A DNA stretch of 64,000 nucleotides from Simmondsia chinensis (taxonomy: Eukaryota > Streptophyta > Magnoliopsida > Caryophyllales > Simmondsiaceae): the NCBI GenBank assembly GCA_018398585.1, contig JAGTTD010000011.1, positions 13,817,346 through 13,881,345 of the forward strand, read 5' to 3'. The first letter of the stretch is position 1. Each line of letters starts with the position of its first letter. The position numbers were made by a program, and so were the translations under genes. Of the stretch, positions 45,796-57,918 are shown piece by piece. The notes under the pieces were generated by a model. It made no database searches and had not been told where the DNA came from. It was given only the letters and a program-made list of their open reading frames with translations.

Positions 45796-47405
45796 TGTTG
45801 GGAGAATTTTAATTTCATAAACTAAAATTTCCTAAATTAATAGATCAGGCGTAGTGGAGTCATAGTTTAAAATTAAAAAAATTAAATGTAATACAGTCTA
45901 TACTCTAATTAAAGCATGATAATGCATAGCATATATAGACATAACATGAAACTTGCATGAAATACTAATTTAAAAGAATGAATAGGAATTACATACCTCG
46001 ATGTATACCGCTGTAAAATTACCAAGCAAAAAACGAAACCACAGAGATCTTATCCTCTTTACATCAAGTGAGTAGGCACCGTAAAATCAAGTTTCTCTAG
46101 AAACATTTTTTTAGAGAAAATGGGAGAGAACTCTTTCTCTTAAAATTTCTAATTGAAATAAAAAATGGATAAACCTTTCCTTAGATATGTTATTAGCTAC
46201 AATATCTTGAATATAATTAATTAAATAAAAATAAAATAAGATTTTGGACAAGTCAAAATACAAAAAATCTATTGCAAAGATAACCAAAAATGCATTTATA
46301 ATCTCGGCTCAACCACCGTTTTGTCGCTGTGTCAGTGTTGCTCGTGGCAATACCAGTTTGGCTCGAGTTCGGTGACGTGAAACTCTGTGTTTGTTGCCCC
46401 GCGCGCTGGGGGGGGGGGGGGGGGGGCCGGGGGATGGGGATTGCCCCCCTATGTCACTCAGCTGATTGGCAAGTGCTACAAAACTGTGATTTTTCACATT
46501 TTTTCTTTTTTTTTTTTATATTTTTTAAGTATAAATTTATCTCATGAATTTTAAGTGTAGAAAAATAATTTATTCATCTAATGACTAATTAATTCATCTC
46601 ATGAATTCTCTTGATTTTCTAATTGGTGTATATTATAGAGGCTTGTGCGGGGATCTCAGGGACAATTTAATTTACGGCTCTAAATGGGTTAAATCTTATT
46701 ATCATGTTATGATAAAATCGGATTACTATTTAGTAGAACTTAAATTCACTAAATACATTTTACTACACTCTAAAAATAATATATTTACTCATTAACTTCC
46801 CTAGTATTGTTTACACACAATTAACCCTTCCATGAAATGTCCATGAGAAAAATAATTTTAACTACTACTCTTATTTTTCTCACATGTAGCACCTTAGTTC
46901 CAACTCGACCTTCTCGAATAATTCATTACTATAGAAAATAATTTATGTGGTAATTCCAAATGTCAAATATATGGAATGCTTTGACTAAAGTCGCTCGGAT
47001 GGATTCGTATGCTCGCGGATCAACCTTTGGGACTTCCTTATATTATAGAATCCTAATAACATATTTATTTCCCGCTACACTTCATGTTGTTACCCAATGT
47101 ATGTAAGATTTCACTCACGTATTGTGCCCTAATCCGTTTAGCATGTCGAAGTAACTAATATTCTATGCATAAGTTCAAACCATTTCCTAGATTTAGAGTT
47201 ATTGTATAACTATGATAAAATGAGTTGCTCATTTCTTGATAGTAGTCCATATACGAGAAAATCACATAGCTCAATTCAGTGTAACCATCTAATTAAAATG
47301 CACCAACATAGCATCGTGGATCACCATCTATATGACCAAGCTAAGTTATCTAAATGTTTACTATAACTTTAGCAGACAAGTAGTCCATACTTGTAACTAA
47401 CAATG
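45796..47405 (-). repeat. Copia-M 5' LTR, cut by Copia-2
   Basis: Plus-map start TGTTGGGAGAATTTTAA. Alignment with 37555-39451 predicts about 250 more bases, which should lie beyond the end of Copia-2, outside the window. It contains a G19 run (46408-46426). Confidence 0.75.
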
Positions 47406-48999
47406 TGTTAGGAATAGTGTCCTGAAATTCAGATTTATTTTGTAATATTATTATATTAATGAATAAAATTAAAAGTCTAGTCGTTTTCCCATTAAATTTG
47501 TTTAAGAGAGCATATATACTTCATGTGATTTTCTTTTAAGTATCGTCCATGAGATGGACAGAGTCCTAAGACTATATTTTACATGTCTGTGCTAAGTGGA
47601 TAATGAGATTAAGCCATAGATAGACTTGGAACAAATGGTTTGGAATGTTATTTGAATAACTTGTGGTCGATGATAAGTTTGGGCTGCTTGTCTGTTAAGA
47701 CCATAACTCAACACTTTAGATGACTTGTCTTGGTCATGTGGATGGTGATCCAAAAGTGTAAGGTTGGTGTGTTTAACAAGATTGACACACTGAGTTAGAC
47801 CGTGTGAGTTGCTTGTTTCTAGACTACTATCGGAGATGAGTGATTTATGTTGTACTGTTTGAACGACGACTCTGAATCTTAGGGGAATTCTAGACTCAAA
47901 CATGGAACGTCAGTTGCTTTGGTGTACTATAAGTAAGGTCCATACAAATGACTAAATTCCCACATACATTAAGTAGCGGTGAGAAGTGTGACAAGGTTCA
48001 GGTATTCAATACGGAATCTACAGGTTTTTATGAGATACAGATATCCCCTTAGTTGATTCGCAAGTGTTTGAATAGTTTGGAATCTTTGGCCAAAGTGTTC
48101 CAGGTGTTTGACATTAGGAATTTATACTATGAATATGTGCAAGTATAAATGAATTATTCAGTGAAGGGCGAGTCGGTAACTAATGGAGAAGCTGTGAGAA
48201 GAATAATGGTGGTAGTTATAATTATTCTTTGTCATGAAAATATAGTAGAGGAGTGGTTTTCATGAATACAATCTATTTGAAAAATATTGAATAAATGGTT
48301 TAAGTCTAGAGTGCAGTGGGATTTATTTAGTAGAATTGAGTCCCATTAAATGATAATTAAATTTTATCACGAGATTGTAATTGATTTAATCCATTTTGAG
48401 CTAGATTCAAATTGTCCCCGAGGTCCCTGTGCAAGCCTCTAATTTTATTGCCGTCTGAAAAATATTAAAGAATTAATGAGATGAGTAAATTTAAATTTGC
48501 GAAACATTATTATTGAGATGAATAGAAGTTGAAAATTATGAAATTAAATAATTTTTAGAATTAATTTTCATAAGATGAATTTTTATATGCAGGGTGCAAA
48601 AACAAAATAAAATGAAAAAAGGAAAATTGCATAAATACGGTGTTGATCCGCGTCTCATCTGTAGGACGAACCAGCGCGTGACACGTCTTCCCTGGCTATC
48701 GATGCCCGCCTACGTGGGGGAATCAAACACCGACATGTGGCACGTGTTTTGATAGTAAAAGGACGGGCTTGACCTGTTGATTAAATGCGCCATTTTGAAT
48801 TTGTTTTAGTGTAAAATGATGCATTTTGCTTTTTAATTTCGCGTCCAATATCGAAAACTTTTGATTTTTTCGCTTCGGTATCCTACTTTAAACAAGGGTA
48901 GCAATTTTATGGTTTTGCATTCAATTAAAATTAAGAATTTTAAACCCTTCCACGTTGACTTTATAAAATTATGTAAAATTTTTGAGAGTCCTCCCAACA
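47406..48999 (+). repeat. Copia-2 5' LTR
   Basis: 1594 bp, TGTTAGGAATAG to CTCCCAACA. It is shorter than the Copia-A LTR and has one LTR end, not three. The ACACGT motif is kept at about 48680; the USE-like motif is degraded here. Confidence 0.88.
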
Positions 49000-49000
49000 A

Positions 49001-49012
49001 TTGGTATCAGAG
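49001..49012 (+). other. Primer binding site, Copia-2
   Basis: TTGGTATCAGAG, an initiator tRNA-Met match, one base after the LTR. Confidence 0.9.
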
Positions 49013-49491
49013 TTAGGTTCTGATTACATATATAATATACATGCATAAGTATAATAAGATCGAAATAATAGACTTGCGATTTAATAAAATAAAGATTTAA
49101 TTAAGAAGGAAAGTTAGTTTAATTTGACATTGATAATAATCTACATAGTTTAAATTTTTTAAATCGACAATGAATTAATAGTTAATTAAGATATATCAAT
49201 GAAGATTAATTGAAATTACATTATATTATTCGCATGATGAGATTGTGCATATTTAATCAAGATTTACAAATTCAGATAAATTGATCTAAAAAGATTAGAT
49301 GAAATTATTTTTTAATTGTTTTTAATTTTTTTAAAAAAAGGGGAGCTTGACGCTGAAGTCAGCCACTGACATAATAGTCAGTGCTGATGGGGCACTGATG
49401 TTAGCAATTTTTATTTAAAAAAAATTGGGACATGAAGACGTCAGTATTAGATTATATAATAATTAAAAATTAAATTAATTTAATTTAATTT

Positions 49492-49721
49492 TAGAATAAG
49501 ACTCTAAACTAGATTATGAGATAATCTAAGTTGTAAGTCGGCACTTTTTTAAATAAAATAGTTAATTAATTAATTTAATTTTAGAATGAGATTCTAAAGT
49601 AGATTATGAGATAATTTAAGTTATAAGTCGATACTGTTTTAAATAAAAAAATTAATTAGTTAATTTTACTTGTTAATTTAATGTTTAGAATGAGGTTTTA
49701 AAGAAGATTATGGGATAATCT
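49492..49721 (+). repeat. Leader hairpin array, Copia-2 (three units)
   Basis: Second-stem palindromes at 49511-49527 and 49705-49721 pair perfectly; that at 49601-49617 has one mismatch. First-stem AGAATGAGATTCT is perfect at 49583-49595. There are fewer units than in Copia-A. Confidence 0.8.
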
Positions 49722-50289
49722 ATGTTGTAAATGCAAGTTAATGAAAACCACTAGTTTTTAAAAATCAAGTGGGACCGAGGTTCAACTGTTGAAATCTTAC
49801 GGTCTCCATTGCCGGTCTAGTAGTATTGTAGAGCAATAGAGCTCCCTGCAGAGGATGTTGGTTTGTAAATTACAGGGTTAGACTTCTACTACGATAAACC
49901 AAAGTGCGAAGAAATTATGCAATCACGTTGCCGTAGAGTATTACGTGTATTTGTATGGAGGTTTAGGTAATGGTTTACACTTGACTAGCATGATACATTA
50001 ACCTTCCCTAGGAGCTCTATTGTGTTATGTTAGAGACTAAGGTGAAGTGGTGAGTTAATTATATTTAGTAAGAGTTATAAGAAAACATGTTAATAGAAAA
50101 TAGTTCTCACCCAAACTAATTTCATGCGACCCCACTGTTGGGGAGTAAGGAGTGCTGTGTTTGGGTCATTATTGCATGCATGACTACATAGTTTAGTGGA
50201 TACTTGAGTTATTGTGTATGCTAAAATGAAAGAACAGATATCACTACATTATAAATGACTCATATGAGATAGTTACACATGTTTTTGCA

Positions 50290-50982
50290 TTTACAATGAT
50301 TTGAAATGGATACTGCTGGTGAACTTCACTCGATTCTAATGTATAATATACGCACTAGACTAAATTACTTTACCTGAAAAAATAAGTTGGACGTAGTTAT
50401 TACTACCAAGGGACCTAGTGGAAAGAAAGGAAAGGGTAAGGTTGCTAATGTAGCAACGAAGTCCATGAGGAAGTTAACAAAAGGGAAGTGCTTCTTTTGC
50501 GAGAAAATTGGCCGCTGGAAGAAGAACTGCACTAAGTACTTAGCTTCTCTTTTTGCAAGACTGCTAAGCCATTTGGTGAAGATATGATGACATCTCACTT
50601 AGTCTAGTCATGTGCAGTTGAGAGTCTACCAAGTTCCTGGTGTGTGGACTCAAGTTCAATTGACCATATCTGTAATATTTTACAGGGGCTTAGGCTAACT
50701 AGGAGGCTGCATAATGGGAAACTATACCTAAGGGTTGGAGATGGTACAAGTCTAGCGGTCTTAAGTGTAGGAGATATTAGCTTAGTAGTTAGTGGGATAG
50801 TTTTTATATTGAAGGATTATTTATTTGTACCTGCACTGTGCATGAATTTGATTTCTGTGTCTCGATTAGTGAATAATGGTTTTTCAGTTAATTTTAGAAT
50901 TGAACCTATTATTATGCGAAATAAATTATTTATTTGCAAAGATACATGTGTCGATGGATTATTTATATTGTTTTCAGATTAG
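50290..50982 (+). pseudogene. Copia-2 gag zinc-knuckle and protease remnant
   Basis: The leader passes straight into KGKCFFCEKIGRWKKNCTKY (50478-50540), the gag zinc knuckle; the gag N-terminus and middle are missing. The protease follows (50644-50982): CVDSSSIDHICN, where the active-site DSG has become DSS, then VPALCMNLISVSRLV. Copia-A lacks the same gag part. Confidence 0.75.
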
Positions 50983-51029
50983 AACTGTCATATTTGTTGA
51001 AATGATCTAACACAAGCTCACTCGTTCAA

Positions 51030-51773
51030 TCTTCTAAAAGAAAACAGCCTAAAAGGGATAATTCCTATACATGGCACCAACATTTGGGTCACATTAATAT
51101 GAACATGATCCAAAGATTGGCAAAAGATGGACTGATAGAACCTTTGGACTTAAAGTCATTACCAGTTTGCAAATTCTGCATAGAAGGTAAGATGACCAAA
51201 TCTGTCTTTAAGAGTAAAGGCAACAGGGTTGGTGACTTGCTTGAACTGGTTCACATAGATGTACGTGGACCAATGAATGTTCAAGCAAGAGGTGGGTATG
51301 AGTACTTCGTCACATTCACTAATGATTACTCTAGGCATGGAGATGTTTACCTGATGAGGCATAAGTCAAAATCTTTTAAAATGTTCAAAGAGTACAAAGT
51401 TGAAGTTGAAAAGCAATTAGGTAAACAAGATAAGTCACTTCAATCAAATTGAGGTGGTGAATATCTTTCGGGCGAGTTTCTGGATTTTCTAATTGTGATT
51501 GCGATAAGATCTCAGGTTTCTGCTCCGGGTACACTGCAGCAGAATGGTGTTACAGAAAGAAGGAATAGGACATTATTAGAGATGGTAAGATCCATGATGA
51601 GTCATGCTACTCTACCAATCTCTTTTTGGGGTTATGCCTTAGAGATAGCAGCATATCTTCTTAACTTAGTTCCATCGAAGTTAGTTCCTAAAACACTTGT
51701 GGAGTTATGGACTGGGCAAAAGCCAAGCCTGGGGTATCTTCCTATTTGGGGATACCCAGTACATGTGTTGTAA
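51030..51773 (+). pseudogene. Copia-2 integrase
   Basis: HQHLGHINMNMIQRLAKDGL and VCKFCIEGKMTKSVF give the HHCC zinc finger. The core follows with ELVHIDVRGPMNVQARGGYE and FTNDYSRHGDVYLM (to 51452). A TGA replaces the residue before GGEYL. The next part (51495-51773) has SAPGTLQQNGVTERRNRTLL, with the catalytic Glu. A frameshift near 51700 leads into the next open stretch. Confidence 0.85.
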
Positions 51774-53496
51774 AGAATCTTGACAAGCTGGAATCAAGGA
51801 CAGAGGTGTGCATGTTTGTTGGCTGTCCCAAGGGAACAAGAGGTGGCCTTTTTTATAGTCTTTCTGATCAAAAAATTTTTGTAAGTGCAAATGTGAAATA
51901 TTTTGAGGAGGATTTTGTAGTAGACTACAAAAGTAAAAGCAAAGTTGTTTTAGAGGAAATGAAAGAAAATAACGCTAATAATGAACAACTAGACATAACT
52001 AGGGACACAGTGGATGCATTAGATGCACCTACCGATAGGGGCGAGAATGTTCCAGGTACACGAGAGCCTAGGCGTAGTGGGAGGATTGTCAGGGCACCTG
52101 ATAGATTCATGGCACGAGACTTAATGGTTGACCGCGATATTGAATCTGATCCTCTCAGCTACAATGAGGCAATTACAGATAAGGATGTGGATCAGTGGCT
52201 CTTAATAATGAAATCAGAGATAGGATCTACGTATTCTAATCAGGTTTGGGACGTTGTAGAGGCGCCTATTGGAATTAAGCCCATTGGTTGTAAATGGGTC
52301 CACAAGAAAAAAAGAGGAGTGGGCAGAAAGGTAGAAACCTTCAAGGCAGGATTGGTTGCTAAGGGTTGGACCCGAAAGGAAAGAATTGGTTATGATAAGA
52401 CCTTTTCACCAGTAGTCATGCTAAAGTTAATAAAGATACTCCTATCTATTGCAGCTCATTATGATTATGAGATTTGGCAACTAGATGTCAAAATGGTCTT
52501 TTTAAATGGCCGTCTTGAAGAAGACATCTATATGGTGCAACTAGATGGTTTCATTGGCAAAAATCAGGAGCATATGGTATGCAAGCTAAAGAAGTCCATA
52601 CATGGCCTGAAACAAGCATAACGCTCATTGAATATTAGATTGAATGAAGCGATAAATTCTTACAATTTTGAGCAATTGGTTGATGAATCATGCGTGTACA
52701 AACAACATCAAGAGAAAGTAATTACTTTCTTAGTATTGTATGTTGACGATATACTACTCATTGGAATGATGTAGGGGTGTTGTTAGATGTAAAGATTTGG
52801 TTGTCACGTCAGTTTAATATGAAGGACTTTGGAGAAGCCAACTATATTCTTGGGATCAAGCTTTTGCGAGATCATAAGAGTAGGATGTTGGGTCTTTCTC
52901 AAGCCACTTGTATTGACAAGATGTTTTCAAGGTATCGCATGGAGGACTCTAAGAAAGGGCTTTGACCTTGCAGGCATGGAGTCCCTCTTTCTTTATAGCA
53001 GTGTCCTAAGACACCTCAAGAGGAGAAGTAGATGAGGAATGTTCCATATGCTTTTGTTGTGTGAAGGACCATGTATGCCATGTTGTGCATGAGACCAGAT
53101 ATCTGCTGTGCTATTGATATGGTAAGCAAATATTAGTCCAACCTGGGTCCGATGTATTGGGTGGCAATGAAGCATATTCTCAAGTGCTTGAGAAGACCTA
53201 GATATTATACGCTGATCCTTTAAAGTGATAAGCTGGTTCTAGTTGGCTATATTAATTTAGACTTCCATTGAGATAGAGAAGTCAGATATTCATCGTTTGG
53301 GTATGGCTTCACCGTTGGAGGAGGAGCCATCAGTTGGAGGAATGTTAAGCAGTCTTGTATTGCTGACTCCACCATGGACACTGAATATGTTGCAGCTTTA
53401 GAAGCTTCGAAGGAGGCATGTTGGCTTTGAAAGTTCTTGATAGATCTTGAGGTTGTTAGAGATGGTCTAACACCAATTATGGCCATTTGTGAAAGA
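51707..53496 (+). pseudogene. Copia-2 reverse transcriptase and RNase H
   Basis: Open from 51707 to 52621 (304 codons): integrase C-terminal part, EPRRSGRIVRAPDRFMARDL, then RT with GCKWVHKKKRG and DVKMVFLNGRLEEDIYM. A TAA stops it, but the same frame continues with LVLYVDDILLIG (YVDD at 52739-52750). After a shift the RT end (52777-52965) and RNase H (to 53496) follow, with stops. The Athila-like element cuts the last part. Confidence 0.87.
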
Positions 53497-54501
53497 TGTG
53501 ATTTAAATGTGTGTTTTTAAAACCGTCTACTCGCAAGCGTAGGAGATCATCGTAGCAAAATCGGGTATACGGGTCGTATCCGCAAGGAATCGGAGTTAAG
53601 TGGAGCAGTTGAAATTGAGTTTTGAGTTGGTTTAAATGATTTGTTAACTAAAATAGCAAAACTGACGATAAACTAAAAGTGCCAATTCAATTGAGGTTAG
53701 TTCAGGGAATGAATTCAAGTCAGTATTACTTGTATCCCGTCATTATATTCTACTATGAGAATGGTTTAGGAGGCTTAGGCTACAAGCACTAAGCCTGGGT
53801 TAGTATTTAAATTAGGGCTTAAGATAATGAATTAGTTTAAAGGCATAACCTATCATATCACCCCTACATGTAGCATCGGTTATCTCGTTAGCACTATTTA
53901 ATTCCTCTATCACTCCTAACCAAATATTAATTTGTATAAAGATTGTGTTTAGGGTTGGGTACAACCTCAACCCTAACCACGCGTGAAAACTAGTTATGTT
54001 ATGGTCTAGCTACAAGCTCGTAGACTAATGCTAATAATTTGGAAACCTTAACATGGCTACAAGCCCACACAAAGAAAACCCAACAACGATCATAAATTCC
54101 CCACATGGGTGCATATACAACATAACAAAACCATTGCTAACAATAAACTATAAATTTGGGGTACGGACGGCCACCTGTCCTTCATTCCTAAACTAAAAGT
54201 CTACTCCTCCATAGGAGTTCTAAACATCATGAAATCCAAGAAAGAAAACAATAATGATAAAACTAAGGATTTGAAGACTCCCCAAATTGATGTTGATGTT
54301 GATCCTTGCTTTGACTCCCCCAGTACTTCGACCACTTGCGCTTCGGCGTTTGAGAATCCATCGGATCTCATAGCGGCTTCGGGAAGGAGAGGAGGAGAAG
54401 AGGGGTGGCAAAAAGATCCCTAAAATAATTAGGTATTCGATATTTAAATTGCGCGGCGGCGGCGGCGTGTTGTGCCGCCCTCTTTTTCTCCCGTCAATAT
54501 T

Positions 54502-54559
<58 letters not shown>

Positions 54560-54868
54560 ATATATAATATTATTATAAATATAATATAATATATATTGTT
54601 ATAAAATATATATATTAGCTATCCACGAAGCCTATGTGGGTTACCGAATTATAACCCGGTTGGTTATTATTTTCCATATGTGGTCGGGTTTCTCAAAGTA
54701 GTCTTCAATTATACCTTGATTACGTTTGATTCTGTCACTTTCCAACCTTTGTTTGCTCCGTTGCACTCTAAGCCAAAATTTACCAAGATTACAACAAAAC
54801 ACACATGTAAAAGGCAAATATATTGCGGAAATGAAGAATAAAATATGTAAATATAAGGCACATCAACA
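53497..54868 (-). repeat. Athila-like 3' LTR
   Basis: 1372 bp; minus-strand TGTTGATGTGCC to TTTAAATCACA. Includes a (GGC)n patch near 54455 and a (TA)n tract. Confidence 0.87.
54505..54554. repeat. (TA)n microsatellite
   Basis: About 25 TA units inside the LTR, followed by imperfect AT repeats to about 54610. The right LTR is cut off by the window end, so I cannot say whether it has the tract. Confidence 0.95.
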
Positions 54869-54884
54869 TCCCCAAACCCACTCC
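54869..54884 (-). other. Polypurine tract, Athila-like element
   Basis: Minus-strand GAGTGGGTTTGGGGA precedes the LTR start TGTTGATG. Confidence 0.75.
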
Positions 54885-55044
54885 TTACTTGTCTTCAAGC
54901 AAGATTCGGCTCAAACTGGCTAAAGATGGATGGTTTAGTCAGGCATTTAACCGCAAATGTCACTTGTGAAAATTATTATTCAATCATATTTGAGAGTGTA
55001 CTTGAGGGTAGCGAATCCTTACGTGACGTTATTATTGTACTAGT

Positions 55045-55277
55045 TCTACCAAAGAGGGCACCAACACGCCGTCACCGGATCCCGTTAAAACTCCAAAGTT
55101 AAGCGTGCTTGGGCGAGAGTAGTACCAGGATGGGTGACCTCTTGTGAAGTCCTCACCCTCAGGTTGGGGGCACTGGAAAACAGCCTCTCTTGAAGTTAAC
55201 ACCTTGAAGGGGGAAGGTTGCGTACATCCGCCCCCTCAGACTCTGCGTAGGCAGGAGCTCTTGATGCGCTGGGTATG
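55045..55277 (+). repeat. 5S-rRNA-like head joined to a TS-like SINE body
   Basis: 55060-55154 matches plant 5S rRNA from about base 13 to about base 105: CACCGGATCCC, AAGTTAAGCGTGCTTGGGC (Pol III box A) and AGGATGGGTGACCT (box C). About 20 bp later the TS-type SINE body starts (ACAGCCTCTCTTGAAG, GGAAGGTTGCGTACATCC, CTGGGTATG, to 55277). No (TTG)n tail is seen. It may be a 5S-headed SINE or a chance fusion; the 5S part could also come from a Cassandra TRIM LTR. Confidence 0.65.
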
Positions 55278-55509
55278 TTCCTTTTTCCTTACCTTAGTGA
55301 TCTTAGAACTTCTCTCCCCTTCATCTTTCTTAAAAAACCGCCGACTTTAAGAAGGTATAAAGGTAATAAGCAAAGGAACAAGTTATTCTATTCCTTCACT
55401 GCTAATCATTAGTGAAATCAAAAGGCTTCTCTTTTCTCTCTTGTTTTCCCCTCTTCCCCTTTTTACATTTTTTAATTTTTTCATTCATTTAGGCTTGTCT
55501 CCCTTAGAA

Positions 55510-55797
55510 CCATGTAGAGAGTTTTCGGCCGGCAACTCCCGATCCAGTTGGCCGAAGGTACCAGGTTTTAAGAGACCCCTACGGACCTAATGGCTCAAGT
55601 CTTTAGAATCCAAAACCTAATCCGTTAGCACACACCCCTTTTTTTTTAAGTATTAGTGCTTATTTTAGTAACTACAAAGTTGATTCTTCTTAAGCTTTCC
55701 CTGTGGCCCATGTAGCGAGCTTTCGACTGGCAACTCTTGACCCAGTTGGCTCAAGGTGCCAGGTTTTAAGATAACCCTACGGGCTTACTTGCTCGAG
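55510..55797. repeat. Two spaced copies of a 90-bp motif, Athila-like 3' part
   Basis: 55510-55599 and 55707-55797, start to start 197 bp: CATGTAG, CGGCAACTC-like, CCAGTTGGC, CCAGGTTTTAAGA and CCCTACGG are shared. Duplicated non-coding motifs near the 3' end are usual for Athila/Tat relatives; role unknown. Confidence 0.75.
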
Positions 55798-55799
55798 AC

Positions 55800-56716
55800 A
55801 CAGGGGCTGCAAGAACCAACCAGTGACTTTTTTTTAAGGGGTTGCTCAAGATAAAGAAATGTACAATTGATTTCAACATTGTTAGAAGTAGAATAGTTGA
55901 TTCCTATTCCTAAAGTTATTACCATTATTTCGATCCAAACAGTAGGATATGTCACAAAATTAAGGGTGAAAAGTAATAATCTCACTAACTAGTCAAAAGA
56001 CAAAAATACGGATTCAAAAGTCTGATCCAGCAATAATCTCATCTCATAAAGATTGTAATCATCAAAGTACATCTTAGAATTGGTCTACAATAAGGGTCAC
56101 AAACAACCTTATACTCATTTATGCCTTCAAAATTGTAGCTAATTTATGCCAAATTAAGCTTAAAAGACAAACAAAGTTGACTCTCATCTGCCATCCCCAA
56201 ACCCAAACCTTGCATTGTCCTCAATTCAAATCAACGAAAGTAAATACAAGCAAGGAAAGGAAAGAGACGACTTGAGGTATGGCATATTCAGCTATGCGTG
56301 GCGAGAAAATCCAAAAAGGGAAGACAGAAATAGTGAGCTGCAATCGAAGACATAGAAGACAAAATACTAAACTTACTTGTTAGTAGTGTTAGAAATAGGG
56401 ATTATACAAGTGTTTAGTAAAAGAGAAACAAAGTTAGCATGGCAGGGATAATAAAAGGACCTACAATTGAGAGAGTTCATGTTGAAAAACAAATTAACAA
56501 AATTAAAAGTAGGTTGGGTTGCCTCCCAAGAGCGCTAAGTTTAACGTCTTCAACCAGACGTAGTTTAGAGCACAATGTCAACCAAAATCCGAGGTTGTGT
56601 CTGCCATAGAATTCAGGTTGACCCAGTAGGGACGATCCCCAAACCCAACAGCATTTCTAGACCCGTGACTAGCAAGGAGGAAAACATTACCAACATCGAG
56701 GTCGCAAATCTCTAGC
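55800..56716 (-). other. Non-coding 3' part of the Athila-like element
   Basis: No pol sequence on either strand. Minus-strand open stretches are short and not conserved-looking. Confidence 0.55.
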
Positions 56717-57362
56717 CTACCAATAATCACTTTTAGTAGAATTGGGCTTACCCGGCTCTACCAATGGGTCAATATCATCAACCCTGTAGCATTCCAACTC
56801 GTCCTTAGTCTTAGGGTGTCGAACAAAGTTCAAGACCTTCAATTTGCCCTTGAGATTTCCCAAAGAAACCTCCAACACTCCTATCCTACAGTGAATCACA
56901 ACGTCGGCCATTGCTAGGAACGGTCGACCTAGAATAATGGGAGCGTTGTGCTTTTGCTTAAGAGCAGAGTCTATATCTAAGACGAGAAAATCAATAGGGA
57001 AGACAAACTTGTCAACTTTGACAAGTACATCTTCCACTACCTCACGAGGTACTTGCTCTGTTCTATCAGCCAACTGAAGTGTAACATTCGTTGGCTTAAG
57101 GTCTCCTAAACCCAATTCCCAAAAAACTGAGTAAGGGATGAGGTTTACACTCGCTCCTAGATCTAGCAAGGCTCTGCTAGTGTAACGCTCTCCTAAGACG
57201 CTTGGAACTGTAAACGCCCTGTGGTCTCGAAACTTGAGTGGGGCGCCTGATGCTAGAGTACTACTGACCTTCTCGGTGAGCCGAACCTTCTTCAGGATAT
57301 GCGCTTGTGCGTGCTTCTTTTTGGTGCAAAGATCCTTCAGGAACTTGGCATACATAGGAATG
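56717..57362 (-). pseudogene. Athila-like aspartic protease, cut off from gag by E2
   Basis: Minus strand: AKFLKDLCTKKKHAQ start region, FTVPSVLGERYTSRALLDLG, active site LDLGASVNLIPYSVF (Leu-Asp-Leu-Gly instead of the usual DxGA with Ser/Thr before Gly), then FPIDFLVLDID and APIILGRPFLAMADVVI, typical of Athila/Ogre-type proteases. Open for 212 codons and ending at 56717. The link to gag is interrupted at the GAATG duplication of E2. RT does not follow. Confidence 0.87.
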
Positions 57363-57918
57363 CGTTATAAACCGAGATTCTGAGGCATGGACTTAAATTG
57401 GCAAGGCCAGAAAAACTGTTAAAGAGATTAAAAATCTGTTAGTTGAATTGTTGCTGCTGATGTCCTGCAAATTATTCTGCTGCTGCTATTACTACAGTTG
57501 TTGCTGCTGGTCTGTTACGTTGCCTAGCTGCTGCAAGTTACTACTTGGCTGCTGTTACATTTGTTCTGTTTTGGCGCCAACAATAAGAATTAAATGTTAG
57601 TTAGTTAGATATTTTAGTTAGTTAGCTAGCCATTTGTCTTGTTGCAATGTATTAGTTAGTCCTAATTGCTATAAGTAGCGCATTCAGCTGTAATTAATTC
57701 AATCAATGAAAAATAATCAAACACAAATCTCATTTTGAGATCCAAGCTTCCTTCTCTCATCTAACTCTCTCTATTTCTCATCTCCTTTCCCTTCTTATCT
57801 CATCTTAACTCTAAAATCTCTACCTTCTCATCTCAATTTTACGTCTTTCTCATCTCATATTCTCAATCTATCTCAATTTTACTTAGCTTATGTTTGGGAA
57901 TCGATCCCGATCATAACA
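57363..57918 (+). repeat. E2 5' LTR
   Basis: Ends CGATCATAACA, followed by the primer site TTGGTATCAGAGCC at 57920-57933. TC-rich tract near the 3' end as in E1. Confidence 0.93.

Larger units (their letters stand above)
33838..47405 (-). mobile_element. Copia-M: Ty1/copia element, minus strand, interrupted three times
   Basis: Minus-strand order: 5' LTR (47405-45796, cut by Copia-2), primer site, leader, Copia-N insertion, leader, gag, protease, an inserted LTR (39451-37555), integrase, RT, RNase H, polypurine tract, 3' LTR (34809-33838, truncated). It shares the leader hairpin and PPT with Copia-A and Copia-2 but keeps the gag C-terminal half they lack. Confidence 0.8.
47406..53496 (+). 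mobile_element. Copia-2: Ty1/copia element, cut by the Athila-like element
   Basis: Begins with an LTR (47406-48999) inserted into the Copia-M LTR; the left flank is CAATG (47401-47405). Leader, knuckle, protease, integrase, RT and RNase H follow on the plus strand. At 53497 the Athila-like LTR interrupts RNase H. The remaining RNase H and the 3' LTR should lie to the right of the window. Confidence 0.88.

Noticed and set aside
55060..55154. 5S rRNA gene
   Set aside because: The first 12 or so and last 15 or so bases of 5S do not match, there is no T-run terminator after it, and it runs into a SINE body. It is a derived fragment.
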